A DNA stretch of 49,390 bases, taken from IMG/VR virus record IMGVR_UViG_3300046488_000055, positions 1 to 49,390 of that record; one strand, 5' to 3'. The position numbers were made by a program, and so were the translations under genes. The stretch is from a virus. The stretch's first letter is position 1, and every line of letters starts with the position of its first letter. Under the pieces are notes generated by a model. It made no database searches. It was not told where the DNA came from and was given only the letters and a program-made list of their open reading frames with translations. This document shows, piece by piece, positions 16,801-25,690 of this stretch.

Positions 16801-18686
16801 GACATACTTTAGCTAAAGAATATTCCAGCCAGATTGACCCCGTGGTGAAAGAATTTGAAGATCTAAAAGGCAAATATAAAGATGCTCCATTAGTGCCTAC
16901 AACTCGCGGTGCTGCAACATGGGACTATAGTAATCCGTACTCACCGCAAGAGATTCCTGGCACAGTGATTCCAGGTACTGACGGTCAAATTGCAGATAAG
17001 ATTGGACATCTTGTAGCTGAACAAGCTTGGGATGGTAGCGCTGATATCATGAAAGAAGTGCGTAATACATTACAGCGCTTGCCTAAACTAAAAACATTAA
17101 ATGATTTAAATCAATTATCAACAGCTGTAGGTAATAACACTGCAAGTACTCTTCCATTTGGACAACAAACTCCATTATCTAGAGCAGGCATGATGCTTAA
17201 AGGAATATTGAGAGACGCTGAATCAGATGCTGCAGAAGCTTATCTAGGAGAAAAAGCACCTGAATTGGTCGGTCGTTATCAAGCAGCTCGTAAAGCTTAT
17301 GCTGCTCAAGCTAATATTAAAGAGGCATTAGACGCTCGTCTAGGTGTTCGCGGCAGTATTGGCGGATATGCTAAAGGTTTACGTGAGATGGCTAATACGG
17401 ATGGTGAAGCGATTGTTAAAAAGCTATCAGGTAAAAATGATAATGATATCTTGCAATTACTTCAAGCTAAGTTTCCACAAACAGCTGAAGCTATTAAGAA
17501 CTTTCATATTGATAGCGTATTACAGAAAGCAGTAAATACAGCTAAAGAAGGCGATTTGATTTCTTCTAAGTCATTACGTAAAGGTATTGATTCAATGGAC
17601 CCAAATCTTAGAGAGTTTGTATTTGCACCAACTGCTGGTATGACTCGATTAGATCCTAGACCGAAGATTGACGCTATTAGTCAAATTGTAGATAAGTTAA
17701 ACAGTATTCCTAATCATAACTTTAGTAATACAGCTAGAACAATGGATAAACTCTTTGAACATCTGCCGTCCACAGCTGCTGGTATGGCTACAGTATTGAC
17801 AGGGCATGGTGTAGGAGCCGCCGCAGCTATTGGTTATCTAACGAAACTGATCGGTAAAGATGCTCCAGACGCTATTAAGCTTGCTATGCTTAAATTCTTA
17901 GGTAGTGATAAGCAAATTTCTCCTGGTGCATTTAAATCAATGGTAGATTATATGCACTCTACTGTAAAAGGCGAGAACATGATCTCAAGCGCTACAAAGA
18001 ATGTATTTAAAGCTGGTAGAGAAGTACTCCCAGGCAGTGCTATTCCTAGTGATACAGATCGTAGGAATTTAGATAAGAAACTCAAAGAGATTCAAACTAA
18101 TCCAATGACTCTTACTCAACAGAATCATCCAATGAGTCATTATATGCCAGAACATGCTCAAGCAGCGGCTACAACAGCAGCTAATGCTTCGGCGCATCTT
18201 AATAGCTTACGTCCAACTACAGCACAAGCTAGTCCATTAGATACCAAACAACTAGTAGATCCAATAAAAGCCGTAGCGTATCAAAGAGCACTAACTATTG
18301 CTCAGCAGCCATTAACCGTACTAGCTAAGCTAAAGGCTGGGACCTTAACGCCTGATGATGTGGTGAACATGCAAAAAATGTATCCAGATTTGCATACAAA
18401 ACTCACTCATCAGCTAGTAGATCAGATGACCAAAATGGTGCATAAAGGTGAAATTATTCCCTATCATACGCGTATGGGGCTCTCTATGTTCCTTGGACAG
18501 CCTTTGGACTCTACAATGTCGCCAGCCTCCATATTAGCCGCACAAGGCGTTTATGCAGCTCAGAAAACCGCCGCTACTCCCCCACAGGGTATAGGCAACA
18601 AAGGCTCTACAAAGTCATTACAGAGCTTGCCAGCCTCATACCAGACGCCAGGTCAAAACAGAGAAGCGGATAAACAGAAGCATTAA
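13860..18686 (+). CDS. giant polyvalent internal virion protein
   Basis: A 1608-residue protein, probably ejected with the DNA. The N-terminal 620 residues hold a large domain I associate with phage polyvalent proteins: LYTLSDK, SSHFDEPNILAHSRVNDR, LFAEEIQSDWHQAGRERGY, then KKLLHDAAEGGYDNLSWTTG with QQAERYDLSK, and FYDKMVPDYMGKIGKRFGV. Its biochemical activity is not established to my knowledge. Residues about 620-760 are a linker. About 720-860 there are several Gly/Ala hydrophobic segments suited to membrane insertion. The remainder is helical, with an amphipathic C-terminal third. It is the last of the three ejection-type genes. Confidence 0.65.
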   Translation: MSEKKSIVDSIMEKRRKLADGGDVLPEATPTPEAGPGNEETQVNPPGNLAYNAAKTFLGDKPQAEGVTESMSPIDFVTPGAIGEGVGMGARGVKAMAEAAPRILGNEIGTAGARAAAPALNNLGMYSKLEQTIASKMGGKASPDEIMGMIKNDVKPDEVKYSGLQDFFDKKVIDEKERLYPSRHDDPFEVVSALGKQQDNEAAIRKGVKIDKNELLAHLEANRLPVQEKTLGGSLNNKIMYDDKQFTPDEMANKEFGVGYNYLDSQQREIIDSWVPSNGKTIYGDYTLPGGKNYRENLYTLSDKTALPPGYKMKPIGALGDVMVTRGDGTNIGTWSNEDAAIRAFKNDPSSGTYQSSHFDEPNILAHSRVNDRVDAQGNKHLFAEEIQSDWHQAGRERGYQNKAPSENEFKQWYEKSGKLTPYDALSDEAKDTMKSVMSKEGVPDAPMKKNWHEFVSKKLLHDAAEGGYDNLSWTTGEQQAERYDLSKKINNIQYNPMSKTLFAEGKGGTTVLDQSGVMPEDLPGIIGKDAASKLLHEDSIISKNKKGEAFLHEISGQDLKVGGEGMKGFYDKMVPDYMGKIGKRFGVKPELTKLNGHEVHTMKLTPEMKDTILKEGLPMYAKGGQVQNYANGGDVSGTMDTPQDLQAYGIQDPNSQSIVANQEQTPDAVNVFNPNGELVSIPSHQVNDAVNGGYTLATDEDIQKHQNEAQYGTPGQQAIAGIEGVAKGIAGPLATGAELAAGVSPEAMRGREEANPWTAGVGEAGGLLGGMFTGTGEAALAAKVGILGAKALLGTAAPTLVTKIGSHAVTAAIENMVIQGSNETSKMILKDPGQTIDTAAVDIGLAGLLGGTMGAGIGAVSPLWHATVGSKVGQALSSIAKRAGGIEGQIPTAMDDVINHTGMTIAPEIRAGLSDDPMMQKAFSTLNQSDTTASGQKLQAAVKAFKNDVIAAMINAFGRTPEEVAGMPEINNYDRGKDIGHTLAKEYSSQIDPVVKEFEDLKGKYKDAPLVPTTRGAATWDYSNPYSPQEIPGTVIPGTDGQIADKIGHLVAEQAWDGSADIMKEVRNTLQRLPKLKTLNDLNQLSTAVGNNTASTLPFGQQTPLSRAGMMLKGILRDAESDAAEAYLGEKAPELVGRYQAARKAYAAQANIKEALDARLGVRGSIGGYAKGLREMANTDGEAIVKKLSGKNDNDILQLLQAKFPQTAEAIKNFHIDSVLQKAVNTAKEGDLISSKSLRKGIDSMDPNLREFVFAPTAGMTRLDPRPKIDAISQIVDKLNSIPNHNFSNTARTMDKLFEHLPSTAAGMATVLTGHGVGAAAAIGYLTKLIGKDAPDAIKLAMLKFLGSDKQISPGAFKSMVDYMHSTVKGENMISSATKNVFKAGREVLPGSAIPSDTDRRNLDKKLKEIQTNPMTLTQQNHPMSHYMPEHAQAAATTAANASAHLNSLRPTTAQASPLDTKQLVDPIKAVAYQRALTIAQQPLTVLAKLKAGTLTPDDVVNMQKMYPDLHTKLTHQLVDQMTKMVHKGEIIPYHTRMGLSMFLGQPLDSTMSPASILAAQGVYAAQKTAATPPQGIGNKGSTKSLQSLPASYQTPGQNREADKQKH

Positions 18687-18697
18687 GACAAATCGCC

Positions 18698-18703
18698 TAT
18701 AAT
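18698..18703 (+). promoter_or_regulatory. possible -10 box before the fibre cluster
   Basis: TATAAT lies 43 bp upstream of the fibre-cluster start at 18746, but no acceptable -35 is visible 16-18 bp further upstream. The 59-bp gap otherwise holds only CAGGGAG, the ribosome-binding site of the next gene. Weak support. Confidence 0.25.
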
Positions 18704-18745
18704 AGATGCTAGAGCCAACAGCTCGAACCTAACAGGGAGTAATAG

Positions 18746-19126
18746 ATGAGTGGACGTAAGTCGAATTTAAAGCGTTTTAAAACAATCACTTCAGGTGATA
18801 TGTCAGGTTCTCTGACATCAGCCATCACAGCTATCGAGTTTATGGATAACATAGGTTATCAGATTAGCTTCTCCGGAGCCCCAGTCGGCAATTTTCAAGT
18901 TCAAGTTTCAATGGATTATGACCAAGATATCAATGGTAACGTCATTCATGCAGGTGAATGGATAGCCATTCCATTATCTAATGGCAGTATTGACGTTCCT
19001 ACTTCTTTAGGGAGTCCAATTTATATTGATTTAAACCAACTTACAGCTCCTTGGATTAAGCTTGTATATACACGTACATCAGGATCTGGGACTTGCAACA
19101 CATTTATATCAGGGAAAATGGTTTAG
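18746..19126 (+). CDS. small beta-rich virion protein
   Basis: A 126-residue protein with GYQISFSGAPVGNFQVQVS followed by GEWIAIPLSNG and a C-terminal WIKLVYTRTSGSGTCNTFISG. The same ending appears in the protein at 24406-24771 (WVRLIYTRSSGSATANAVI), so the two share a fold and probably a role at the tail or fibre surface. CAGGGAG precedes the ATG. It opens the fibre cluster. Confidence 0.7.
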   Translation: MSGRKSNLKRFKTITSGDMSGSLTSAITAIEFMDNIGYQISFSGAPVGNFQVQVSMDYDQDINGNVIHAGEWIAIPLSNGSIDVPTSLGSPIYIDLNQLTAPWIKLVYTRTSGSGTCNTFISGKMV

Positions 19127-19129
19127 TTT

Positions 19130-22100
19130 ATGAGCGCATATTTAAGTAATTTAATTGGTGGAGGTAGTGGTGGAGTGGCAACTATAAACGGATTAAGTGG
19201 ACCGCTAGTATTATCAGCCGGTACAGGCGTTACAATCACTGATAATGGTAGTAATATTATCACTATCACCAACAGCCAAGCGCCTGTAACATTGACAACT
19301 GTAGGAATTAGTCCTAATGCTAATGGTGCAAGTTTAAGCGGGCAAGCAATTACACTACAACCAGCTAATGCTTCATTCCCAGGCGTATTGTTAGCGGCTG
19401 ACTGGAATACATTTAACAGTAAACAAGCAGCTGGTAGTTATATCACTGATTTAACTGGTGAAGTTACAGCATCAGGTCCTGGTAGCGCTGTCGCTTCTTT
19501 ATCTGCAGTAGGTAGTGCAGGTACTTATACTAAAGTAACAACTGATTCTAAAGGACGTGTCACCGCCGGTACAACATTATCAAGCGGCGATATTCCAAAT
19601 AACGCAGCAAATACAACAGGATCTGCAGCTCTAAATCTATTATTGACCGGCGGTACCATGTCAGGTGCTATCAATATGGGAAGTAGTAAGATTACTTCTC
19701 TTGGTACACCAACTTTAGCAACTGATGCTGCTACTAAAGCTTATGTAGATTTAATTACTGCTGGATTGATTCCACAACAGTCAATTAAAGATCCTGATTT
19801 AATTGATGATAGTCTTTCCACTCCTCCAGGTTCTCCTGTAGTAGATCGTACTTATCTAATTGGAGCTGCTCCAACTGGCGCGTGGACTGCGATAGGTGCG
19901 GGACATATCACATATTGGAATGGTAGTGCGTGGATCGACGGTTTAAATCGCGCAGTTATCATTGGTGATCGTTTTGGTGTTGATTTTGAAAATGCTGGAT
20001 CAATTGGTGGAGGATTAACTGGACAACAAAATACAATTGCTACTATTACTAATGCTACTCCAGGATCTTACGCTTATACCTTTACTGCTCCTGTAGCTCA
20101 ATGGACAGCAAGTACCGCAAATGCTTACTCTCAAAGTTCTGGTGATACTTATTACTATACTGGATCTGGATGGATTGAAATTAGTACTGGTTTCGTACCT
20201 ATCGCAGGTGTAGCTATTAGTACTTCTGGTACAGTTATCAATGCTCTGGTAGATACAACTACAATTTCTACCAATGGAAGCAATCAGTTAACAGTATTAA
20301 GTGCGCCAAATGTTACTGGTATTGTAGCTGTTCCTCATGGTGGTACAGGTTTAGCAACATTAACTGCTAATAACGTAATCTTAGGTAATGGTACAAGTAC
20401 TCCTACTTTTGTTGCTCCTAGCACAACTGGTAATATCTTAACTTCTAATGGTATTACATGGGTTAGTAGTGCGGCTCCTGCAACAGGTGCAAATCAGCAA
20501 CTTAGTAACTTATCTGGTACAACTGCTATCAATCGTGATTTATTGCCAGATGCTCCAGGCATTAGAAGTGTCGGTAACTTCAGTAATAGATTTTATCGCA
20601 TGTACGCAGATACTTTTGCAGCTGTTGATCCAGCATATGGATTTGAAGTTGCTACTCTTAGTGCTATTGCGGCGGCTCAAACTCCATGGGCGGCTGATTC
20701 AATGGGGATTACAAAGCTCGGAACTAATCCTCTAGCTGTGATCTCTGGTAGTGGCGCTGGTGGTGGATCTACAACTGCGGCTTTGTATCTTGCAACTGGT
20801 AATAATAATACAGGCGGCACAGGCGTAGGTTATTCTGGTGATATTGTCGTAATGCCAGGTCTTGCAAATACTACTCGTGGTCACTTGGTTATTAAAGATG
20901 GCTCTGAAGGAACTAGCGGACAGGTTTGGACAAGTACGGATACGCTAGGTTCTGGACATTGGGCTGCAGCGGCTGCAACTGGTGTTACTTCATTGTCTAT
21001 CACCTCAGCAAATGGTTTTGCTGGTACTTCTAGTGGTGGAAGTACACCAGCTTTGACATTGACTACTACTATTACTGGAATGTTAAAAGGTAATGGTACA
21101 GCTATTAGCGCAGCTACTTCTGGTACTGACTATAGTGCAGGAACTTCCGCTCTTGCTACTGGCATTTTAAAATCTACGACAACTACTGGAGCTTTGAGTA
21201 TCGCTGTAGCTGGTGACTTTCCTACTTTAAACCAAAATACAAGCGGAACTGCCGCTGGATTATCGACTACACTTGCGGTAGCGAGTGGTGGTACTGGACT
21301 TACAACTTTAACAGCTAACAATGTGATCTTAGGTAATGGTACTTCAGCTCCAACATTCGTTGCTCCAGGAACTAGTGGTAATGCTCTAGTCTCTAATGGA
21401 ACAACTTGGACCTCTACTCCTATAGCCAATTCTATACCGATGGTTTTTGCATTTGCTAATAATATTGCTGGTGGAGCTTATACCTCCGGTACTGTATTTC
21501 CTTTTACAAATGTTACTGTAGATACCGTTAGTGGATTTTCTGCTGGGACTTATACAGTAAAAGTACCTGGTGTTTATAGCGTCTCAACTAGTATATTTAG
21601 CGGACTTACTGCTAGCTCAAATATTACTGTATTAAAAAATGGTGTTGTTCTTCAATATAACTATCAACCTGCAACAAGTACGCCGCCGACAATGAGCATT
21701 ACACCAGTTACTTTTAATGCTGTTGTGAACGACACTATCACAGTCACTGTCTCAGGCTCATTTACTATTCCAGCATCATCTCCTGACATGTGGATTTCAA
21801 TCCAAGGAACTCCTACAGGCTCAGGTACTATCACTACTGTGTTACCTTCTGCAAATATATTTGTAGGTAATGCCTCAAATTTAGCAACAGCTACAGCAAT
21901 GAGTGGTGACGCTACAATATCAAATACAGGAGCTTTAACTCTTGCAAGTACTGCAGTTACTCCAGGATCATATACTAGCGCAAATATTACTGTAGATGCT
22001 AAAGGTCGTATAACAGCAGCTTCTAATGGTTCTGGTTCAACATCAAGTGTTAGAGCTATTGACGCTCAATCTGGGACTACTTATACATTTGTTTTGACGG

Positions 22101-22375
22101 ATGGTAGTGGAAATGGAAATAATCCACTAGTTACTTTCAGTAGCGCAAGTGCGACCACTGTTACTGTGCCATTAAATTCCAGTGTGGCGTTTCCAGTAGG
22201 AACACAAATTGATTGTATTCAACAAGGAGCAGGTAAAGTTACATTTGTGGGCGCAGGTGGAGTTACTATTAATTCTAAGGGTGGTAACTTAAGTATTGGT
22301 GCTCAATATGTCGGGTGTAGTTTAGTACAAACTGCAGCTAACACTTGGACATTAATGGGAGACTTAATAGCCTAA
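19130..22375 (+). CDS. long tail fibre protein
   Basis: A 1081-residue fibre. The N-terminus (INGLSGPLVLSAGTGVTITDNG) is a typical phage fibre collar. The shaft holds repeated units: residues about 400-445 and 715-760 share GGTGL-TLTANNVILGNGTS followed by PTFVAP, and TVDAKGRITAASNG echoes the earlier TTDSKGRVTAGT. A segment MGSSKITSLGTPTLATDAATKAYVD is the common fibre repeat. The C-terminal 70 residues form a strand-rich cap with GQIDCIQQGAGKVTF-like sequence. It probably binds the receptor or carries a tip protein. It overlaps the next gene by one base. Confidence 0.8.
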   Translation: MSAYLSNLIGGGSGGVATINGLSGPLVLSAGTGVTITDNGSNIITITNSQAPVTLTTVGISPNANGASLSGQAITLQPANASFPGVLLAADWNTFNSKQAAGSYITDLTGEVTASGPGSAVASLSAVGSAGTYTKVTTDSKGRVTAGTTLSSGDIPNNAANTTGSAALNLLLTGGTMSGAINMGSSKITSLGTPTLATDAATKAYVDLITAGLIPQQSIKDPDLIDDSLSTPPGSPVVDRTYLIGAAPTGAWTAIGAGHITYWNGSAWIDGLNRAVIIGDRFGVDFENAGSIGGGLTGQQNTIATITNATPGSYAYTFTAPVAQWTASTANAYSQSSGDTYYYTGSGWIEISTGFVPIAGVAISTSGTVINALVDTTTISTNGSNQLTVLSAPNVTGIVAVPHGGTGLATLTANNVILGNGTSTPTFVAPSTTGNILTSNGITWVSSAAPATGANQQLSNLSGTTAINRDLLPDAPGIRSVGNFSNRFYRMYADTFAAVDPAYGFEVATLSAIAAAQTPWAADSMGITKLGTNPLAVISGSGAGGGSTTAALYLATGNNNTGGTGVGYSGDIVVMPGLANTTRGHLVIKDGSEGTSGQVWTSTDTLGSGHWAAAAATGVTSLSITSANGFAGTSSGGSTPALTLTTTITGMLKGNGTAISAATSGTDYSAGTSALATGILKSTTTTGALSIAVAGDFPTLNQNTSGTAAGLSTTLAVASGGTGLTTLTANNVILGNGTSAPTFVAPGTSGNALVSNGTTWTSTPIANSIPMVFAFANNIAGGAYTSGTVFPFTNVTVDTVSGFSAGTYTVKVPGVYSVSTSIFSGLTASSNITVLKNGVVLQYNYQPATSTPPTMSITPVTFNAVVNDTITVTVSGSFTIPASSPDMWISIQGTPTGSGTITTVLPSANIFVGNASNLATATAMSGDATISNTGALTLASTAVTPGSYTSANITVDAKGRITAASNGSGSTSSVRAIDAQSGTTYTFVLTDGSGNGNNPLVTFSSASATTVTVPLNSSVAFPVGTQIDCIQQGAGKVTFVGAGGVTINSKGGNLSIGAQYVGCSLVQTAANTWTLMGDLIA

Positions 22376-24054
22376 TGTTTAGTCTAGGAATAATCGGGTA
22401 TTCAGGTAATATATTAGCCTACACTAATTGGGTTGGTGTTACTAATGGAGTATGGAGCAATACCGCAAATTGGAGCCCTACGGTCGTACCTAATAGCACA
22501 ACTGCTAATGCTAATATAGGTAATACAAGTGGCGCGTCAGGTAACGTTGATATAGATGTAAATACAACATTAAATCAATTAAAATTTTCATCAAGCGGAA
22601 CAACGTGGACAGTAAAAACATCAACAGCAAAAACACTTACCTTTGGTGGGACTACACCAACAATTCTATCAACAACCGGGTTTACTGGTGTTGTTACAGC
22701 ACCAATTATTTTAAGTTCTGATTTACTTATTGACTCAACTGTTAATACCGCTATTACAATAGGCGGAACAATAACCGGTGCAAGTAAAAGTATTACACAA
22801 ATAGGTACAACAACGGTTGCAATAAATGTATCAAATACAGCTACGTTAACAGGTACCGGGAGCTATAATTTCTCTAGTACCGCATTAAATTTAAATAATT
22901 TAACTGCCCTTGGTAGTCTAGGTATTGTTTGGACAAATACAAAACCAACAAGCACTGTTAAAGTAGTTAGTGGTACTTTTTCTAGTCCTATTGCATTTAA
23001 TGATACTGGATCTGGTAAATATTTACTTATAAACGATACAGTTACTAATGATTTTAGTGGTACATGGACTGGTAGTTTACAACACGAACTTGAGATCAAT
23101 GGTTCTTCTACCGCATGGACTGGTATTTTAGATGTGTCTGGTAATTTATCGGGTCTAGTTGCTTCTGGAGGTTTTTTACATTTTTCAGGTTTTAGTAATT
23201 CCGGTACTTTTGTCGGAGCGGCAACTACCGTAATGAGAATTACAGGTACGGCTGCGACTACCCTATCAACAAGTATGCCTATTTCTATAGGGAATACTTT
23301 ATTTGGATACGCAAATGCTACTTTTGGTAACCAGTTTACTTTTAACAAAACGGGGACGATCTCAAACCCAATTTCAATAATATCTTCCGTATCAGGTGCT
23401 AATGCGTCTATAATATCTTTAACGGCAGCATCAGGTGGAGACTTTACCGGTGCTATGGTTCTAAATTCAAATTCGTCAGCCAAAGTAAATACTTTTAAAA
23501 CACTAGGGACTATTACGATTAGCGGTAACATATCAAATGGTGCCTCAAATGCTGCAAGTTTAACATTCTCTCCAACTGGTACATTAACCTTAAGTGGTAC
23601 TAACTCATTTACAAGTCCGATTTTATTAGATTCTGGTATTTTAAACGTAACAGGATCAACTTTAAATACTGTAATTACAGTAAATGGTAATGGTGGGACT
23701 TTAAAAGGAACAGGTTCCATTGGTACAGTAGTAACAACTGGAGCGACTCCCCATTTAGAAGCTCGTGGTCTTGTCAGTCCCTCAACATCGGATATTTTAA
23801 CTATTAATGGGTCGCTTACGGAAGGTGCTGGTACCACACATACTTTTCAATCAGACGCAACAGGTGCATCTAGTAAATTACAAGTAAATGGCAGTCCTAC
23901 AATGAACGGTACAGTTACAGTATCCACAGCTACAGTAGGTAAAACTTATACAATCATGACTTATACAGGAACATCTAGTGGAAGTTGGACTTCTACTCAA
24001 GGTGGAACAGTAGTTAATAATACAGGAACTAAAACAGTAACAGTAGCATTCTAA
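22375..24054 (+). CDS. beta-helix tail protein with autotransporter-type repeats
   Basis: A 559-residue Ser/Thr/Gly/Asn-rich protein that opens with a hydrophobic stretch and TNWVGVTNGVWSNTANWSP, then many short strands. It ends with LTLSGTNSFTSPILLDSGILNVTG and GTLKGTGSIGTVVTTG, the pattern of autotransporter-associated beta-strand (PATR-like) repeats seen in passenger domains. In this context it is a tailspike or fibre-tip component, not a secreted autotransporter: no translocator domain follows. ATG at 22375 shares a base with the previous stop. A long antisense frame over this gene is a composition artefact. Confidence 0.7.
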   Translation: MFSLGIIGYSGNILAYTNWVGVTNGVWSNTANWSPTVVPNSTTANANIGNTSGASGNVDIDVNTTLNQLKFSSSGTTWTVKTSTAKTLTFGGTTPTILSTTGFTGVVTAPIILSSDLLIDSTVNTAITIGGTITGASKSITQIGTTTVAINVSNTATLTGTGSYNFSSTALNLNNLTALGSLGIVWTNTKPTSTVKVVSGTFSSPIAFNDTGSGKYLLINDTVTNDFSGTWTGSLQHELEINGSSTAWTGILDVSGNLSGLVASGGFLHFSGFSNSGTFVGAATTVMRITGTAATTLSTSMPISIGNTLFGYANATFGNQFTFNKTGTISNPISIISSVSGANASIISLTAASGGDFTGAMVLNSNSSAKVNTFKTLGTITISGNISNGASNAASLTFSPTGTLTLSGTNSFTSPILLDSGILNVTGSTLNTVITVNGNGGTLKGTGSIGTVVTTGATPHLEARGLVSPSTSDILTINGSLTEGAGTTHTFQSDATGASSKLQVNGSPTMNGTVTVSTATVGKTYTIMTYTGTSSGSWTSTQGGTVVNNTGTKTVTVAF

Positions 24055-24067
24055 GGAGAAAAAAAAT

Positions 24068-24406
24068 ATGGCAAATACATTAAAAGAAAATCAATCAAAC
24101 GTAATCTGTGGTTTAGGTACATTCACTCGTACCATCTCTAATACCAATATGTATAAGGTAAAGGCGAGAGCTACTGAGAATCCCACTTCTAGCCTCAGTA
24201 TCTCTATTACCCAATCAGGTAGCGCGTCGGCTACGATTACCTCTGATGCACCAGCTGCGGATCAAAATAACATTACCGTATCAAAAGTCTTTAACTGCGT
24301 AGCTGGTGACGTTATTACCATAGTGATTAGTTCTGCAGCGGCAACTGACAACCAATTAAATACAGTTAAAACAACTGTAGCAATTAGTGAAGGATCATAC
24401 GCATAA
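24068..24406 (+). CDS. small virion protein
   Basis: A 112-residue protein with VICGLGTFTRTISNTNMYKVKARAT and SSLSISITQSGSASATIT, a compact beta sandwich pattern found in small phage particle proteins next to fibre genes. AAGGAGA lies 7 nt before the ATG. Its stop overlaps the next ATG. Receptor-side accessory function is inferred only from location. Confidence 0.65.
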   Translation: MANTLKENQSNVICGLGTFTRTISNTNMYKVKARATENPTSSLSISITQSGSASATITSDAPAADQNNITVSKVFNCVAGDVITIVISSAAATDNQLNTVKTTVAISEGSYA

Positions 24407-24771
24407 TGAGACAAGCACCAATAATCTTAGAAACAAACCAAAGCATGGGAGCGAGTTTTATCTCTCAAGGTGTTAATCTAATTAGCATTTATATGTATTC
24501 TATCCAAATTCATTGGGATACAGGAAGTTCACCTGCTGGGACATTTAAATTACAAGGCAGTAATGATCCAGGTGATAATGGCAGTGGACAGGGTGTAAGT
24601 CAGCCAACAAATTGGACTGATATTGCTGATAGCTCTCAAGCTATCGCTGGTGGTCCTGGTAGTGTGTTATATGACGTTGTAGCATGTTCCTATCGATGGG
24701 TGCGCCTGATCTACACTCGCAGTTCTGGAAGCGCTACAGCTAACGCAGTGATCAATGTAAAGGGTGTCTAG
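24406..24771 (+). CDS. small virion protein related to the one at 18746
   Basis: A 121-residue beta protein (GTFKLQGSNDPGDNG, TNWTDIADSSQAI) ending WVRLIYTRSSGSATANAVI, which mirrors the C-terminus of the protein at 18746-19126. Proteins of this kind occur in phage fibre clusters. It is translationally coupled to both neighbours. Confidence 0.65.
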   Translation: MRQAPIILETNQSMGASFISQGVNLISIYMYSIQIHWDTGSSPAGTFKLQGSNDPGDNGSGQGVSQPTNWTDIADSSQAIAGGPGSVLYDVVACSYRWVRLIYTRSSGSATANAVINVKGV

Positions 24772-24773
24772 AT

Positions 24774-25484
24774 ATGACTGACTACTACGTTTCAATGCCA
24801 AAAGAAGGTAAGGTCGTTGATTCAATCGACGGTCGTTCTGGCGTTGTAGTACTCACAAAAGCAGACGTAGATCTTGCGAATGTTGATAATACATCGGACG
24901 CTAGTAAACCAGTATCTACAGCTCAACAAACAGCTTTAAATTTAAAAGCTAGTTTAGTTGACATTACAGCATCTTTGACAGTACCTGATCCCCTACCACA
25001 AGGTATTATGCGCCTGCAAGAAGTACCTGAAATTCCTACAACAGGGATGACTGGGGGTAGTATGCTTGCTACTGGTATAGGCTCGGTTAATTTTTCAATT
25101 ATTAGCTCAGTTTTAGATGATCTTACAAAATTTGGATCTTATGATGGAACTTATGGCTATGTTAGTTTTACGGCAGCTGATGCTCCTACTGGAATGGTAG
25201 TGATAACACCATCTCCACCTCAGATGGGTAATCTTAATATTTTGTTTGGTACTACTTCTACTTGGAATGATGTTATTGCAGCAGTTAATGCCTGGGCAGC
25301 GACTAATCTAAGTTCTGGAGTTGCTCCAATCTGTAGTTTATCTGAGCCAGCTGATGGTACTTTAATTCCTAGTCCATATCAGAGCGGTGTTTATTTAAAT
25401 GGTAATGGCGCGCAAGCAGTAATGAATATATTTATTCAATCTATTGTTAATCCTACAAAAGTTTATCAAGGATCAATTTATTAA
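24774..25484 (+). CDS. short tail fibre protein
   Basis: A 236-residue protein. The N-terminus (VDSIDGRSGVVVLTKADVDL) is followed by NVDNTSDASKPVSTAQQ, the standard phage fibre shaft motif also seen in T4- and lambda-type fibres. The C-terminal 150 residues are a globular domain that I do not recognise. It resembles the N-terminus of the Gly-rich protein at 25691, so both may plug into the same attachment site. Confidence 0.75.
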   Translation: MTDYYVSMPKEGKVVDSIDGRSGVVVLTKADVDLANVDNTSDASKPVSTAQQTALNLKASLVDITASLTVPDPLPQGIMRLQEVPEIPTTGMTGGSMLATGIGSVNFSIISSVLDDLTKFGSYDGTYGYVSFTAADAPTGMVVITPSPPQMGNLNILFGTTSTWNDVIAAVNAWAATNLSSGVAPICSLSEPADGTLIPSPYQSGVYLNGNGAQAVMNIFIQSIVNPTKVYQGSIY

Positions 25485-25492
25485 AGGAACTT

Positions 25493-25681
25493 ATGAGTTT
25501 AAAACTATTAACATTTAAATGCCTTGATTTCACAAAAACAATACCTTTTGCGGAATTTGGTGTAATTCCACGTAAAGACGACGTTATTACTTTTAATGGT
25601 GTCAAATATTTAGTCACTCAATGTATTTTACCATTTCCACAAAATGGTAACGCGGACGTACTTTTAACGAAAATAACATAA
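25493..25681 (+). CDS. hypothetical protein, 62 aa
   Basis: A small beta-type protein (FKCLDFTKTIPFAEFGVIP, GVKYLVTQCILPF) between two fibre genes, with AAGGAA before the ATG. No family is recognised. It may be a fibre chaperone or accessory subunit, by position only. Confidence 0.6.
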   Translation: MSLKLLTFKCLDFTKTIPFAEFGVIPRKDDVITFNGVKYLVTQCILPFPQNGNADVLLTKIT

Positions 25682-25690
25682 GGATATCAT

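Noticed and set aside
22863-23837. A 324-codon open frame on the minus strand
   Set aside because: It is antisense to the beta-helix tail gene, lacks a ribosome-binding site, and its Val/Pro/Ile-rich product is the mirror of a Thr/Asn/Gly-rich repeat protein. It is a composition artefact.
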